In this document: positions 1 to 12,157 of the stretch, in pieces | Numbering within the stretch: the stretch's first letter is position 1 | Layout of the letters: each line of letters starts with the position of its first letter | Origin: Nyssa sinensis | Taxonomy: Eukaryota > Streptophyta > Magnoliopsida > Cornales > Nyssaceae | Assembly (NCBI GenBank): GCA_008638375.1 | Contig: CM018037.1 | Coordinates: 33,279,076-33,343,075 of the forward strand | Length of the DNA: 64,000 nucleotides | Reading direction: 5' to 3' | Translations under genes and position numbers: made by a program | The notes under the pieces: model-generated | Told to the model about the DNA's origin: nothing | Seen by the model: the letters and a program-made list of their open reading frames with translations, nothing else | Databases searched by the model: none

Positions 1-900
1 CCCTTTTTGTTTCTAGATTTGATCTGAAGTACTTTTTGTAGGTACCTGTTCTTATTCTTGAAATTTGTGGCCTCTGTGATTCCAACTATTGAATATGATT
101 ACACCATGGACTTTGATCTTGGCAGCTCCAGCACATGATTTTAAGGTAAATTCCTGCTACATTGGTATTTGCAGTCTACTAAAACTGTGAAGATTTAGAA
201 TATTTTTGTTGAATTTAATATCAAACAATATCCGTGTTGGACCTTGGGATACAAAATGTGCTATGCTCATTTATGTGGCACCAATGCTTTTGATGTTTTT
301 TCAAGTACAGAGAAAAATTGAAGGATGAACCAGGGAAGGTCGTTGATTGCATTTTTCCTCCATTTGGCACTTCTTGTACTGATTTGATATGAGAATACAT
401 CCTATCATGGGATCACATGCCTCTACCTCACTAATTGTGGATGTTGCATTCTTATATATATATATATATATATATCCATTACCATTCAGTCACTGATAAC
501 CTGTACAATCAAATATTTATGTTCTTGCACATCTTATCCTCCTGACTGCATTATTGTGATTCAGTGCTTGAATAACTTGGTGGCCCTTTTTTTTCCTACC
601 CATTCTGGGCTAATTCAGATAGAAGCTGCTGGTTTGATCTGAAGATAAAAGAGGTGTTTGATTCTGGTGTGATTTTTCTGGCTCTCCCTGGCGGCGCTGC
701 GGCTGCCCATTCTTGTACATATCGTCATGGAAAGAAAACCTGTCGAAAGCCAGACTTCTAACAAGTTGTGTAATTATTGTTGGACAGTCAGTCTTATAAT
801 GTAAATTAGTAACAGAATTTACTTAATTTAGATTCTGTGGCTTCATTATCATTGACTCGAGATCTGAAATGTTCATACAAATTATCCTGGTAAAATAAAA
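1..900 (+). other. Non-coding stretch, possibly the 3' end of an upstream gene
   Basis: No open frame of useful length is present. The text around 620-760 is less AT-rich than its surroundings and looks transcribed. An AATAAA-like signal lies near 893. This could be the last untranslated exon of a plus-strand gene that starts before the window, but nothing in the sequence identifies that gene. A (TA)n run lies near 454-475. Confidence 0.25.
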
Positions 901-1750
901 TTATTGAGTTAAATCTTATTATCTATGGTTTGCTCAGGGTGGTGAATGTGTTTCTGTTTCTATCTATAAGTGTAGGATATCAATAATGGTTTGTTTTTTT
1001 TCGTTTTTTTTTTGTTTTATGGTATATAATAATATATGAATTAATAGCGACCCTTTACTTTAACCATTCAGAAGTCACAGATGGGAAATATTTGTATATA
1101 TAAAGACATATAAGCATTCATGTGTGTGTGTGTGTGTGTGTGGGTTAGATTTGTATTTCTCCATTGTGGTTTCTTCTTCATAATTGTATATCAGAATCCA
1201 CCATATATAGAAAATGAATTTTTTTTATTATCAAATTAAGTCGAATTAAATATATATTTTTTCTACAAGAAATTGACAATATTATATAGCTAGGTATCAA
1301 TGTGATAGCACAGTTTTTTTGAATAATTTATTTATTGACATGTATAATAAACGTGAAAATGACATTCAATATAATTTTTTTTTTCTAATAACAAAACATT
1401 CCTCTGTGGAGACAGGGAATATTTTTATTCAGTTAGAAATATTTTTTTGGACAGTTTTAAGAGGGTCTTTTTTTTTCATGTTGAGGTGGCTGATTTTAAG
1501 GGAAATTTATTTTTTCCTCAAAATTGGTGGCGAATTTACGTGTGTGTGTGTGTGTGCGCATATATATATATATTTATTTATTTATTTGGAAAATTTGGAA
1601 GAAAAAAAATTTGTTCAATTTTTTTTTTTTCAAAGTTTGTAGCCCCAACCATGACACAGCAATCAGAAAAAATCAAATAAAAATTCTAACTTATTAAAAT
1701 AAAATAAAAAATTTACTTTTTCAAGACTGACCCGTTCTGTCCTTGCATGT
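901..1750. other. AT-rich intergenic stretch with microsatellites
   Basis: The stretch holds poly-T runs, a (GT)n run near 1121-1142 and a GT/TA compound repeat near 1540-1573. The short open frames here consist mainly of these low-complexity runs and do not look coding. I see nothing else. Confidence 0.5.
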
Positions 1751-1758
1751 GGAGAGGG

Positions 1759-1818
1759 CACGTGTCTTTGCATGTGCACACACCAGCAAAGTCTGTGCAT
1801 GGAATAACAATATAACTA
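1759..1818 (+). promoter_or_regulatory. Probable promoter of the PLAT gene: G-box/ABRE and TATA-like box
   Basis: CACGTG lies at 1759-1764 and continues into TC, giving the ACGTGTC form of the ABA-responsive element. A TATA-like box, TATAACTA, starts at 1811, about 50 bases before the ATG at 1862. Position and spacing suit a core promoter. ABRE/G-box sites bind bZIP (AREB/ABF) factors, and Arabidopsis PLAT genes are described as stress- and ABA-responsive, so the site fits the gene. Function is inferred. Confidence 0.45.
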
Positions 1819-1861
1819 GACCCATTCCGTTCTTTACACATCCCATTATCTGCATCGAGCA

Positions 1862-2102
1862 ATGACGAGCCGCTGCTTCTTCTCAGTCATTATTCTGGTC
1901 TCTGTCTTCCTCTCTCCGGCCGCCGGAGACTCTTCTGTAAGTTACCATCTTTATTAATTTATAATACGACTTCTATTTCTTTACTTTAATTACACATCAC
2001 CCATGAAGCCGAAACCATCTTATCTAAGCAATACCCAGAATGATCAGATCTACTTATCATAACCATTGCTGAACAGCAACGTAGCTTAGACCACACCCCC
2101 CC

Positions 2103-2134
<32 letters not shown>

Positions 2135-3393
2135 GTGTGTGTGTGAATTCTAAGATTAATTACATAATGACGAGATCTACTTCATAAATTTATTTTAAAT
2201 AATTAAAATAAGATTTTGTTGAATTAATTTGAATTCAATTGTGTTGAGTTACACATAAATATACATATATTTGTGAATATCGTGGGTTAGATCATTTATG
2301 ATCATTTATGTATGAGTTGAGTTACACATAGATACACATATATTTGTGAATATTGTGAGTTAGATCATTTATGATCATTTATGTATGAGTTGAGTTACAC
2401 ATAAATAAACATATATTTGTGAATATTGTGGGTTAGATTTTTTATGATCACTTATGTATGGTTGAATTCATGATTCTGAATAAGATTTTATTAAATTGAA
2501 TTAAGTTGAGTTGAGTTTTATATATATATATATATATAAATACTTATATTTGTAAATATTATGGGTTAGATTTTATAATTACTTATGTAAAAAATAATAC
2601 TTTGCTAACTATTTTTGTTTATAAAAAATAATTTATTTGTTGATTTTGCAGTGTGTTATTAAATTACTATCAAATGATCTGGGAAAATGCTTTAGGTAAA
2701 ATTAGTATTACAACTTATGTATATTAAGATCACCCACTAATATCATACAGATCATGAAACAGTTGGTTACATATTGGCTTATATCGTCCTATATATATTT
2801 GTATACATACACATATATGCACTTGTGCCCGCACACACATATATATATATATATATTTGTGTACATTGTCCGTCAGAACTTTATGATCATTTATCAATCT
2901 TCTCAATTCGATACAGTACGATTGCGTATACACCTTGTACGTACAAACGGGCTTGGGCTTCAAGGCTGGTACAGACTCCAAGATCAGCGTGGTCTTGGGC
3001 GACCCCCATGGCCAGTCTGTGTGGGTTCCAAATTTAAAAACTTGGGGCCTGATGGGTCCCACCCACGACTACTACGAGAGGGGCAATCTCGACATCTTCA
3101 GCGGGCGGGGCCCATGCATCGACCCACCGCTCTGCCGCCTCAACCTCACGTCCGATGGGTCCGGATCCCACCACGGCTGGTACTGTGATTTCATTGAGAT
3201 CACCACCACTGGGCCCCACAAAGAGTGTAGCCAGACCATCTTCTACGTTGATCGGTGGCTTTCTAATGATGCTCCGCCCTTTCAGCTGACGGCCATCCTT
3301 GATGGGTGCAAAGTGGAGAATGCACCGCCGATTCATGGAAAAGGTGGTGGACCTTTAGTTGTGAGGAAACCGATTGAGTCTGCTTCAGAATAA
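1862..3393 (+). CDS. PLAT1: PLAT/LH2 domain-containing stress protein (two exons)
   Basis: Exon 1 is 1862-1936 and exon 2 is 2917-3393 with the stop. The intron has a TCT|GTAAGT donor and a CAG acceptor after ATA, and the join is phase 0. The product is 183 residues, close to the roughly 180 residues of Arabidopsis PLAT1-3. Residues 1-21 form a hydrophobic signal peptide (FFSVIILVSVFL core, then SPAAG). The mature part opens with YDCVYTLYVQTG and covers one PLAT beta-sandwich, including GTDSKISVVLGDP, the tryptophans of WVPNLKTWG, and FYVDRWLSNDAPPF. The tail after about residue 155 is rich in Gly and Pro. Plant PLAT-only proteins are ER or secreted proteins linked to abiotic and biotic stress tolerance. 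No enzyme domain is attached, so this is not a lipoxygenase. The PLAT1 symbol denotes the family. Which paralogue it matches is not resolved. Confidence 0.9.
2244..2465. repeat. 73-bp tandem repeat, about three copies, in the PLAT intron
   Basis: The anchor TTGAGTTACACATA recurs at 2244, 2317 and 2390, giving an exact 73-base period. The first two copies differ at few positions and the third decays near its end. A more distant fourth copy may lie at 2500-2600. The array is wholly inside the single intron. Confidence 0.85.
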
Positions 3394-5500
3394 AATGCTG
3401 CGATCGGAAGGAATGTCAATTGAGAATTTTAGTTTTGTTTTGTTTTTTTTTTTTTTTTGTTTGGTTGATATCTTTACGTTCTGAATCCGATTTTGATGCT
3501 CTTTTGTTAGAGTAAATTTGATCGGATCTTATAATTGTTATAGGAATTTTTGTGTGAGATTGTATTTCGATTTAATTTTATATTTAAATATTACAAATTA
3601 AAACTCAACTTATTTATAATTGAGTGAAAAGGGATTGAGAATGTTCATATTTATTACAAAAGTAAATTATATTAATTTTTTTAAATTTTTTAATAATTAT
3701 ATTAATTTTTAAAAAATTTTAAAATTACATTGATCTCTCATATTTTAGTTGATAATATACAGACATCTTATTCTTATTCATTTTTTTAAATAATGAAATT
3801 ATTTTTTTTTATTTCGATTATTTTTTTTCTAAATTTTTTTAAAAAAAATTAAGGTAAAATAAAAATAAGTTTAAGATTTTTATCATTATTTATTTAAAAT
3901 TTGAAAAAAAAAATTGGTTAAATTTTAAAAAATTAAAAGGGATAATTTTTATCATTTTGAAGAAAACAAAATTGACTGAAGAAATGTATTTATATATTTT
4001 TAAATAAAATAAGAAAAATTATTATAATGTTAGTATAATGCCAAAAATTTTAAAAAAAAATTAATATAATTGCCAATAAATTTTAGGAGAAATTCCTCTA
4101 ATTTATCCTTATTCCAATCACTTAAATATTTGAATAAAACACACTTATTAAAAACTTTAACAAATAAAATAACAGTTGTCACATACAAACGAATTAAAAA
4201 CCATTTACATATCCATGTATGAACTAATGTCAAAAACATCTCAGTTAAAGCAACCTTAAACTTTAACTCTTAATTGAGCTTAGAGACTCCATCTCTTTTG
4301 CTCTATAAATTATAACAAATTGTTTACGGGGTTGTGGAGATTTTCAATTGTTCATCTGGTTATTCCATTCATATTATCTTTGATATGCTTTTTCTCTTGT
4401 GGAATTAATCCACTAGATCACAATCACCTTCTATAGTAGTCCATCAACTTAAATTTACTTGTAATTTATGAGTAATTTTAATACACGTGTCATTTTTAGA
4501 ATTTGATATTAATGTAAAAATTATTATTCTAATGTAATATTATTCAGCTTGCGAAAAATGATAATATCATTTTCAATGTATATATTATGTCAATATATGT
4601 TGAACGGAGATGGAATCTGCATAACTCTTTTAAATAAATGCCAAACAATTGTTTTCGTGATGTGGGATCCACTCTCATTTTTTTTATTACTATTTTACAA
4701 GAACATAGGAGCTTGAAGTGATAGTTGGAGAAAAAAATAATTATTGTGCTAAAAATAATATTTTAATGTTAGAATAAAGTTATTAAAATTTAACATTTTT
4801 ATACTATAACAATATCAAAATATAAATTTAAAATAAATAAAATGACATTTAGCATCGAAAATGCTTTAAAATAACCTTTTAATAATCAATATTTAGCAAG
4901 TCAATAATTTTTAATAATTAATATATTTTATAGAAATATAAATAATTATATATTTGTGTATATATATATATATTTCATAATGACATATCTGATTAATTAT
5001 ATTAATAAAATTTACATAATTAAAGTAAAAAATATTATAAGTTAAAAAAATTATGACATAACTAAATGTAAAAAATATAACTTCTTCTATTTAAAACGGT
5101 ATTAAGAAATTTTTTTAATTAAATCTTAAATTAAATATTATATATTTTATAAGAACAATGGAATTGTTTTTTCAGAAAATTTGTATATAAAATCTTATTT
5201 TTTAAACAAAAAATCATACATAAATATATAATATATAGGCATGTATATAATATATATATATATATATGGGCAACATTTTTTATTAATAAAATCCGAATCT
5301 AACTCATAAAAGAAAAGTTGTAAGCACGCGCAACCTAAATATTTTTAAAGAATATTTATTAAACAATTAATAATTACTTTTTAACACCACAATTATTTTT
5401 AAATTGCATCATACTAATTATTAATTGTTATTTTTAACATCACAATTACTTTTAAATCACATCAATTAATTAATTATATCATACTAATTACTATTCATAT
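3394..5500. other. AT-rich intergenic region between PLAT and SF1
   Basis: After the PLAT stop, the 3' UTR probably runs to about 3540. The rest is very AT-rich, with no credible coding frame. It contains one member of the dispersed AT-rich repeat family (listed separately) and TA microsatellites near 4956-4974 and 5250-5268. Confidence 0.6.
3651..4109. repeat. Dispersed AT-rich repeat family, copy A
   Basis: This block shares an ordered set of motifs with blocks near 21560, 28196, 44672, 45629 and 51995. They are a left end resembling AAATTATATTAATTTTTT, an internal block like ATTTTGATCAATTTTT with TTTTATATAAAATAAA, a TCATTTTGAA stretch, and a right end near a GTGTAATTTATC-like sequence. 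It has no coding capacity. The terminal sequences are roughly inverted, which suggests a MITE-like element, but I found no clean target duplication. Confidence 0.5.
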
Positions 5501-5641
5501 TAATTATTTACGACACCTTTGAATAACCCAAAGCAACGACCGGCTCCGGGAGCTCAAACCTTTTTTCGCCCCCTCTCCAAGATTTCTCTCTCTGAAACTT
5601 GATACCGAAGAAGCTCGTGGACTCTCTTCAGCTCCGGCTTC

Positions 5642-8197
5642 ATGGATTCGCAATCCCGTCTTGTATCTTCCTCGGAAAATCCAGATTCGTATAATCAGAA
5701 TCCCCAAGAAACCCTAGTTCAGTATGATGGATATCGTGCACAAACCCTAGATTCATATGCCCGAAGTCAATCGGAAACCGTAGCTAATTATGAGCAAAAT
5801 CAATCAGGAAAAACCATTGATTCGTCTGATCAGAATCCTCAGGACACCCTAGATTCAAATTATCAGAAGCAAGTTGCGATGTCAGAAACCCTAGGGTTGG
5901 ATGAGAATTCTGGTCAATCTATAGTCCTTAACGATCAAAATCCGGAAACTTGGAACCCCGGAAATGCGTATTTCGTAAATGGAGAGAAGTCGTCCGACGG
6001 TACTCAGATTGATATGCCCTCGAAACCTAAGATTCAGATGCCATTGTTGTCTGAAAATGGTTTAACCAACACACATAGTGGCACCGACAAGGACTGCTCG
6101 GGTGGAGAGGAGGATACAACCAGCAGGCGTAGGCGTCGAAGCCGTTGGGATCCGCCTCCAAGCCAATCGAACAACAACGAGGGTGGCGGCGGTGATGGTA
6201 ATGGTACTGGCACTAGGAAGAGGAAGTCGAGGTGGGCGGATGATGAGCCCAAGCCGGTAATTCAGTTGCCTGATTTCATGAAAGATTTTACTGGAGGTAT
6301 TGAGTTTGACCCCGAAATTCAAGTACTTAATAGTAGGCTTATTGAGATTAGTCGGAAGTTACAATCTGGGTTGCCTTTGGATGACCGGCCAGAAGGTGCT
6401 CGGTCACCTTCGCCTGAACCCATATATGATAACATGGGAATTCGAATAAACACTAGAGAATATCGAGCCCGCGAAAGGTTGAATAGAGAGAGGCAAGAAA
6501 TATTATCGCAGATTATTAAGAAAAACCCAGCATTTAAGCCTCCGGCTGATTACCGGCCTCCAAAGCTTCAGAAGAAGCTTTACATACCCATGAAAGAATA
6601 CCCAGGTTACAATTTTATTGGACTTATTATTGGTCCAAGGGGGAATACGCAGAAGAGAATGGAAAGAGAGACAGGAGCAAAAATTGTGATTCGTGGTAAA
6701 GGGTCGGTGAAAGAAGGTAGGTTGCAGCAAAAAAGGGATTTGTTGAAACCTGATCCTTCAGAGAATGAGGATTTGCATGTTTTAGTGGAAGCTGAAACAC
6801 ATGAAGCTCTCGAAGCTGCAGCAGGGATGGTGGAGAAGCTCTTACAGCCCGTTGATGAAGTGCTTAACGAGCATAAGAGGCAGCAACTTAAGGAACTTGC
6901 CGCTTTGAATGGTACTATAAGGGATGAAGAGTACTGTAGACTATGTGGTGAGCAAGGCCACCGGCAGTATGCTTGTCCTTCTCGTAATTCAACTTTCAAG
7001 AGTGATGTTCTTTGTAAAATATGTGGTGACGGTGGACACCCTACTATCGATTGTCCAGTGAAGGGAACAACGGGCAAGAAAATGGATGATGAATATCAAA
7101 ACTTCTTGGCAGAGTTAGGAGGGACAGTACCTGATTCGTTGATCAAACAAAACTCTCGAACTCTAGCTCTTGGTTTGGGCAGTTCAGGTAGCAATCCTCC
7201 TTGGGCCAGTGGTAACAGCGCTGGAAGTGTTGGGGGTACCTTAGAAGCAGGCCTAGGGACAAATGGAATTAAGCCCGTAAAGGACTATGATGATACGAAT
7301 TTGTACATCGGGTACTTGCCTCCTACCCTGGATGATGATGGTTTGATCCGATTGTTTTCACCTTTTGGTGACATTGTGATGGCTAAGATTATTAAGGACC
7401 GGCTTACTGGATTGAGCAAAGGTTATGGTTTTGTGAAATATTCTGATGTTCAGCAGGCCAATAATGCAATTGCTAGTATGAATGGCTATCGTCTAGATGG
7501 GAGAACAATTGCTGTTAGAGTTGCTGGTAAGCCCCCTCAGCCTGCTGTGCCTCCAGGCCCTCCTGCTCCAACAATGCCTACATATCCCGGACCTAATCAG
7601 GCCGTTAGTGCCTATCCATCCCAGCAGTATACAACAGGTGGCCCCCTGGGGAACACGCCTCCTGGGAGCTATGGTATCACTTCAGTTCCTTGGGGACCAC
7701 CTGTACCTCCTTCTTATGCTCCTTACCCTCCCCCTCCAGGGTCAGATATGTATACTCCTGTCCAGGGTCAATCTATGCCCCCTTACGGAGCACAATATCC
7801 ACCCGTGATAGTTTCCTCAGGTTCCCAATCACAGACTGTATCTTCTAGTGATGCTCAACAAAGTTACCCTCCTGGAGTGCAGTCTCAAAATAGCACATCC
7901 GTTCAATCTGTTGCTACCAATGTCTATGGTAGCTCTGTAGCTGCAGTGCCCCCAAATGCTCAGCCTTCATATCCTAGTATTCCAATATCTTCATATGGTT
8001 ATCCATCTTACTATGGTGCTCCCCCTCCTCCTCCTCCTCCTACTACTGTGTTTCAGTCAACAGTGGACCAATCACAGAGCATGGGAAATGTGCCATGGGC
8101 CTCAAATTCTCTGGTTCCTCCAACTGTTTCATCTGCTGAGAAGACAACCCATGGTGCAGATGCCGAGTATGAGAAGTTCATGTCAGAGATGAAATGA
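5642..8197 (+). CDS. SF1: Splicing factor 1 / branch-point-binding protein, plant type
   Basis: This is a single 851-residue open frame. SF1 (BBP) recognises the intron branch-point sequence in early spliceosome assembly in the nucleus and contacts U2AF65. Domains in order: a Gln/Asn/Ser-rich N-terminus to about 155; two basic-tryptophan motifs (RRSRWD at 165-170, KSRWAD at 195-200) that resemble U2AF ligand motifs; an SF1 helix-hairpin region at about 206-316 with an SPSP motif at 255-258; an STAR/KH domain at about 317-405 with the GPRG loop at 331-334; two CCHC zinc knuckles (C432, C435, H440, C445 and C458, C461, H466, C471); an RRM at about 553-629 (LYIGYL and KGYGFVKY); and a Pro/Tyr/Ser-rich tail from 630. 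The extra RRM is typical of plant SF1 and absent from the human protein. Length is slightly above my recollection of the Arabidopsis protein (about 800). The whole coding region is in one exon. Confidence 0.97.
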   Translation: MDSQSRLVSSSENPDSYNQNPQETLVQYDGYRAQTLDSYARSQSETVANYEQNQSGKTIDSSDQNPQDTLDSNYQKQVAMSETLGLDENSGQSIVLNDQNPETWNPGNAYFVNGEKSSDGTQIDMPSKPKIQMPLLSENGLTNTHSGTDKDCSGGEEDTTSRRRRRSRWDPPPSQSNNNEGGGGDGNGTGTRKRKSRWADDEPKPVIQLPDFMKDFTGGIEFDPEIQVLNSRLIEISRKLQSGLPLDDRPEGARSPSPEPIYDNMGIRINTREYRARERLNRERQEILSQIIKKNPAFKPPADYRPPKLQKKLYIPMKEYPGYNFIGLIIGPRGNTQKRMERETGAKIVIRGKGSVKEGRLQQKRDLLKPDPSENEDLHVLVEAETHEALEAAAGMVEKLLQPVDEVLNEHKRQQLKELAALNGTIRDEEYCRLCGEQGHRQYACPSRNSTFKSDVLCKICGDGGHPTIDCPVKGTTGKKMDDEYQNFLAELGGTVPDSLIKQNSRTLALGLGSSGSNPPWASGNSAGSVGGTLEAGLGTNGIKPVKDYDDTNLYIGYLPPTLDDDGLIRLFSPFGDIVMAKIIKDRLTGLSKGYGFVKYSDVQQANNAIASMNGYRLDGRTIAVRVAGKPPQPAVPPGPPAPTMPTYPGPNQAVSAYPSQQYTTGGPLGNTPPGSYGITSVPWGPPVPPSYAPYPPPPGSDMYTPVQGQSMPPYGAQYPPVIVSSGSQSQTVSSSDAQQSYPPGVQSQNSTSVQSVATNVYGSSVAAVPPNAQPSYPSIPISSYGYPSYYGAPPPPPPPTTVFQSTVDQSQSMGNVPWASNSLVPPTVSSAEKTTHGADAEYEKFMSEMK

Positions 8198-10710
8198 TGC
8201 CATTCTTCAGAAGTGCCTTTGGATCGAAAGGTAAGCATACTACAATTTTCTCCTTCTTTTTCTCCTCATCGTTCTCTTGTTTTTGGTTAATTCTGGACAG
8301 TTTGGTTGGTTGAATAGATTGCAGTTCTGTCCATCTACATCAACGGACACTATGCAAAATACACCGTGAACCCTTTGCCCCCCGATTTGGTCATTTCTTT
8401 AGCAACCCGTTCCCTGTTGGGTAGAGATCACGGTCTTGATTCCTTGCCAAACTTATGTAGGCCCAAAGTTTATGCGTTTTTTGATGAAAGATTGTGGGGA
8501 AATAATAGAAGATATCCTGGGGTTAGGTGTCTTGGAGGCTGAGTACTGGGTACATGGATCACTGTATTTATCATGGCCTTTGATAATTCTCCTTCAACCT
8601 TTATTTTTTCCAAAAAAATTCACTGTGCTGGCATTACTCACCAAGTCCCTTTTTTTTTTTTTTTTTTTTTTTTTGGGATTAGGGTTCTATTGGAAAAATG
8701 ATGCCATTTTTTTTTTTTTTTTGATAGGTAAGACACACACCCCCACTATGTCCAGTTGGGACTTGACCCTCAACCTTTTCTTTGAGAAGTGGAGGTGATA
8801 TATGAGAGCAAACAATTATAATTTGATTCTTTGTTATGTACAATGTATCAGTTTAAAATATGGAGTACCTAAATATATGCCAAGAAGGTGTACTCTGAAC
8901 TTTATGATGTCATTCTATGAATATCCAACCACAATCTATGAATTAATTTCAATTCCAGGTTTTCTAGGTCACAGGGGGTTATGTAAAATCCTAGAAGTCA
9001 TACTCACATGTTATATCTTCCTTTAAACTTTCATGAATCAATTCCTTGTCAAGGATAAATACAAAATTTAAAACTTTATTAGATATGACTTATGAGCTAA
9101 TATGTGCAATAATCATGAAGGGTTATAGAATGTTCCTGATCAACTGATTAAGCAATTAGCATTTGTGATTGGTATGGTTTCAGCATTCTATGTGGTCAGT
9201 TATCAAATAGGGTCAATGATGACATCAGTTATGCGGAGAAAAGATTTAAGGCCAAATTTTGAGCTAACTTGTAAAGTCCACTATTTTTATCTCATATTAC
9301 CATGCATGTATAATATCAGCTTTGATGTTAATAATCTCCTATTTCTTCCTATGCCCAATGATAACCCTTAAAACCTATGTTATGGGATAAAATATGAAAG
9401 ACGGAGGGGTGGAGGCAGAGAGCTTTATTTGTGTTTGGGTAGCAGTCTAGTTCAGACGTGTTTTTTACTATGTTCACCTATCTCGTCCTTCCACCTTCTT
9501 GTACAAGCAGCTGTAAGCATTATTGAGTTACAATTGCTTTTGAGGTTAGCATGTCCAGTGCATATAGTGATACCTGGTTCAACCATCATGTGGACCCTCT
9601 CTCTCTCTCTCTCTCGCGCACACACACACACATACTAATATCCACATCTTAGATTATACCATTTATAGAGTGATCTTCCCTTCAAGCTATGCATGCGTAC
9701 ATGAGGGTTTTGAAGAAAAGAAAAGGTGAAAACTTTTGTTCATATTTAACCCCAAATATGCAACCTCTTTTTCTTAGTATATTTTAAGGATGAGAATGAA
9801 CCTCCTGCACAATTGTTTTATATCACTATATGGCTTCTGAATTCTTTGATTGTATTTTGTTAAAAAAAATTTAATCAAATTTGCTATTTGTTTTATGTTG
9901 TTTCCTTCATACAAATGATCTTGTAAGTTATTATGGATAAAAAAAAAAAAGAAACGAATTATCTTGTATGCTTTACTGTGCAGTGATGGACATATTTCTG
10001 CCTGGGTATACACATACCTATGTTCAAAGTGCGCACTTCCTCCTGTTTCTTGGAGTTGACCAACTCTGTTCTCTGTCCCCTTCCATCTCTTCTATAAAAT
10101 TTCATTTGTTATAAAGAACATAGAACAGGGTCCGCTTGTTCACTGCATAGCTGCTTTTATCTTGTTATCATATTTCTTAACACTTCTTCTTTGTTATTAT
10201 TGTAATATTTTGACAGGCATGATTTCTTGGAGCACATGTGTACCTGATTTCTTACCTCTTGCAATGCATTGTTGTTGGAAGTTTGGGACTCACATCTTTA
10301 ACCTTGCTGTACTGTTATTACATTTGCAGAGACTTGGGGAAAAAGTTCAGTTGATTCAGTCTTTTGTTGGAGAAATCTTTCAGAAGCTTCTTATTATTTG
10401 GTGCACCCTTTTGTAGGACTTGATTTTGTCGTTTGGATGGTTATTGCCGCCTCTAAAATGTCTGTTTTCTAATGTTTTTCTTCTTTTAGTTTGTTTGAAG
10501 TTTCTTGATGGCTAATTATTGATGTTTTTTGTTGTTCAATTTCAATTGACATATTGGGCTGGTTTACTACTTTGTTTATTTCTCCTAGATTTCTTTATGC
10601 TTTTAATTGAATATACCCATTTTCACTGTGATAACTCTCAAGTTATCCTAGTTACCATGTGCTCAGAGCAGCCTGATGCATGCCTCTGTCTCCCCCTCTC
10701 TAGAAGGTGA
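8198..10710 (+). other. Probable SF1 3' UTR with an intron
   Basis: A strong donor, AAAG|GTAAGC at 8230/8231, lies 33 bases after the SF1 stop codon. Good acceptors downstream include a pyrimidine-rich tract ending TTGACAG at 10216 and TTTGCAG at 10329. The less AT-rich text after 10216 could be a later untranslated exon. The intron is inferred, and its true acceptor cannot be chosen from sequence alone. The interval also holds long poly-T runs near 8650 and 8707, and a CT/CA microsatellite near 9598-9631. Confidence 0.45.
8707..8804 (-). mobile_element. SINE-like fragment, minus strand
   Basis: Read on the minus strand, this has a GGTTGAGGGTCAAGTCCC stretch resembling a tRNA-type B box, then GGGGGTGTGTGTCTTACC, TATC and a poly-A tail (poly-T at 8707-8722 on the plus strand). 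The same order occurs at 23562, 34328 and 37222. It appears 5'-truncated, and I found no target duplication. Confidence 0.55.
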
Positions 10711-11040
10711 ATATTCCTTGAAATATGAAGGCTTTGGGGGTAGGTTTTAAGTATTTGCTTTTGTTATTATATAATTGTGCTTCTAGCTTTTTACACATCT
10801 GATTCCTTTTTCTAGTTCCTATCTGGCAGGTGAAAGAACTCCTGTATTTGCAATCATCGGACTGTTCAGTATTGGGATTGAGGCTGTCCTAATTATTTGT
10901 TTGTTCTTCATAAACAGTTAAAGTAACACAACAGTTCTGTAGAAACTCAGTTCTAGTCACTACCTGCAAGAGTGAGTTAAACATATAAGTTGCTTGATTT
11001 GATTGATCTTGGTATAAAATTGATCAATTATGGTGAGGAG

Positions 11041-11966
11041 CAATGTTTTAAAAATTGGATCGGACGGGCCTGTTCAACCGGTTGAACTGTCGACCGGTTC
11101 AAGAAACGGTCCGGTTCGGACCGGTAAAACTGGAATTAAATAAAAATCGCTCTTATTTTAAAAAATCATTCAAACCGGATGGTTGAACCGGAAATTTACA
11201 AAACCGGAAGCGGTTTGCGCAAGTCAAACTGTTGCTACTTATTCACATTCAATGCTTCTGCATTCACTTTTCATTGAATCCTTCTACATTTATTTACTTA
11301 TCACATACCTTTTTAAAGATATAACATTTAATGCTTTCCAGCAGTAATAAGATATTCCCTGACTACAAACATGGCTAACTTTTAAAACTAGCCATTTTTT
11401 TATCCTTTTTAATTGTCATTCGATGTGGGACTGTGGGACAACGAGTTGTATAAAATTAGAACTTTTGAACTCACTTTTATTAGTAAACAAAATCTTGAAC
11501 TCAGTTTTTCACATCCAATGTGGGATTTATGGAATAACATGCTTGCATTTTGCATCAACTATTTTTTCCTGCCATATAGTTAAGATTTTTTTTATAATCA
11601 ATTTCATAAAAACTTCTTTTCACACTAAATGTACATTCACTTTTTTACACCTTAGAAGTTAGATCTTGTTAGAAATTCACACATTAAAATTTATTCTTTT
11701 ATACTTCTTTAATTTTTCATGTGAAATTAAAATGAACTATATAAACCAACAAATTTTTTTCCTTTTTTCGTACATAATTTATTATATATTATTTTAAAGT
11801 ATTTTTATGTTTTATAATTTTATATATTAATAATATTAATAATAAATATATTTATGATGTAATTATGACATCACGGTTCGATTTCGGTTGACCTGACGGT
11901 TGAACCAGTTACCCGTGACCCGATCCTTTTTCCGGTTCATTAAATGGTATGGGTTTTAAAACATTG
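11041..11966. mobile_element. Non-autonomous hAT-like element (926 bp) with perfect terminal repeats
   Basis: The ends are exact 13-base inverted repeats: CAATGTTTTAAAA at 11041-11053 and its complement at 11954-11966. They are flanked by identical 8-base direct repeats, GTGAGGAG, at 11033-11040 and 11967-11974. An 8-base target duplication is the mark of the hAT superfamily. The subterminal regions are rich in ACCGGTT and GGTTCAACC motifs in both orientations, which could be transposase-binding repeats. The interior is AT-rich and encodes no transposase. Confidence 0.85.
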
Positions 11967-12157
11967 GTGAGGAGCTATCTAAGGACGAGAGAAAGGTTGA
12001 AAGGAATATGGAGGTCAAATGTCATTGGTCAAGATTTTGAGAAAAGAAATGTTGGCTTATACATTTAAGGCCATGTGTTAGAATTGCAATATATGAAATA
12101 TTAGTTTCTTCAATAGGCTATGTTGTGTTAAATGAAGCTAAATTGATGAACAATAGT

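Noticed and set aside
1319..1680. Overlapping plus-strand frames upstream of PLAT
   Set aside because: They are composed mainly of poly-T, GT and TA runs translated as Phe, Cys-Val and Tyr-Ile repeats.
2730..3336. Minus-strand frames over the PLAT exon
   Set aside because: The plus-strand frame gives a full PLAT domain with correct splice phase. The opposite frames have no resemblance to a family.
6034..7077. Several open frames antisense or out of frame inside the SF1 coding region
   Set aside because: They are shadows of a strongly supported 851-residue protein and show no domain of their own.
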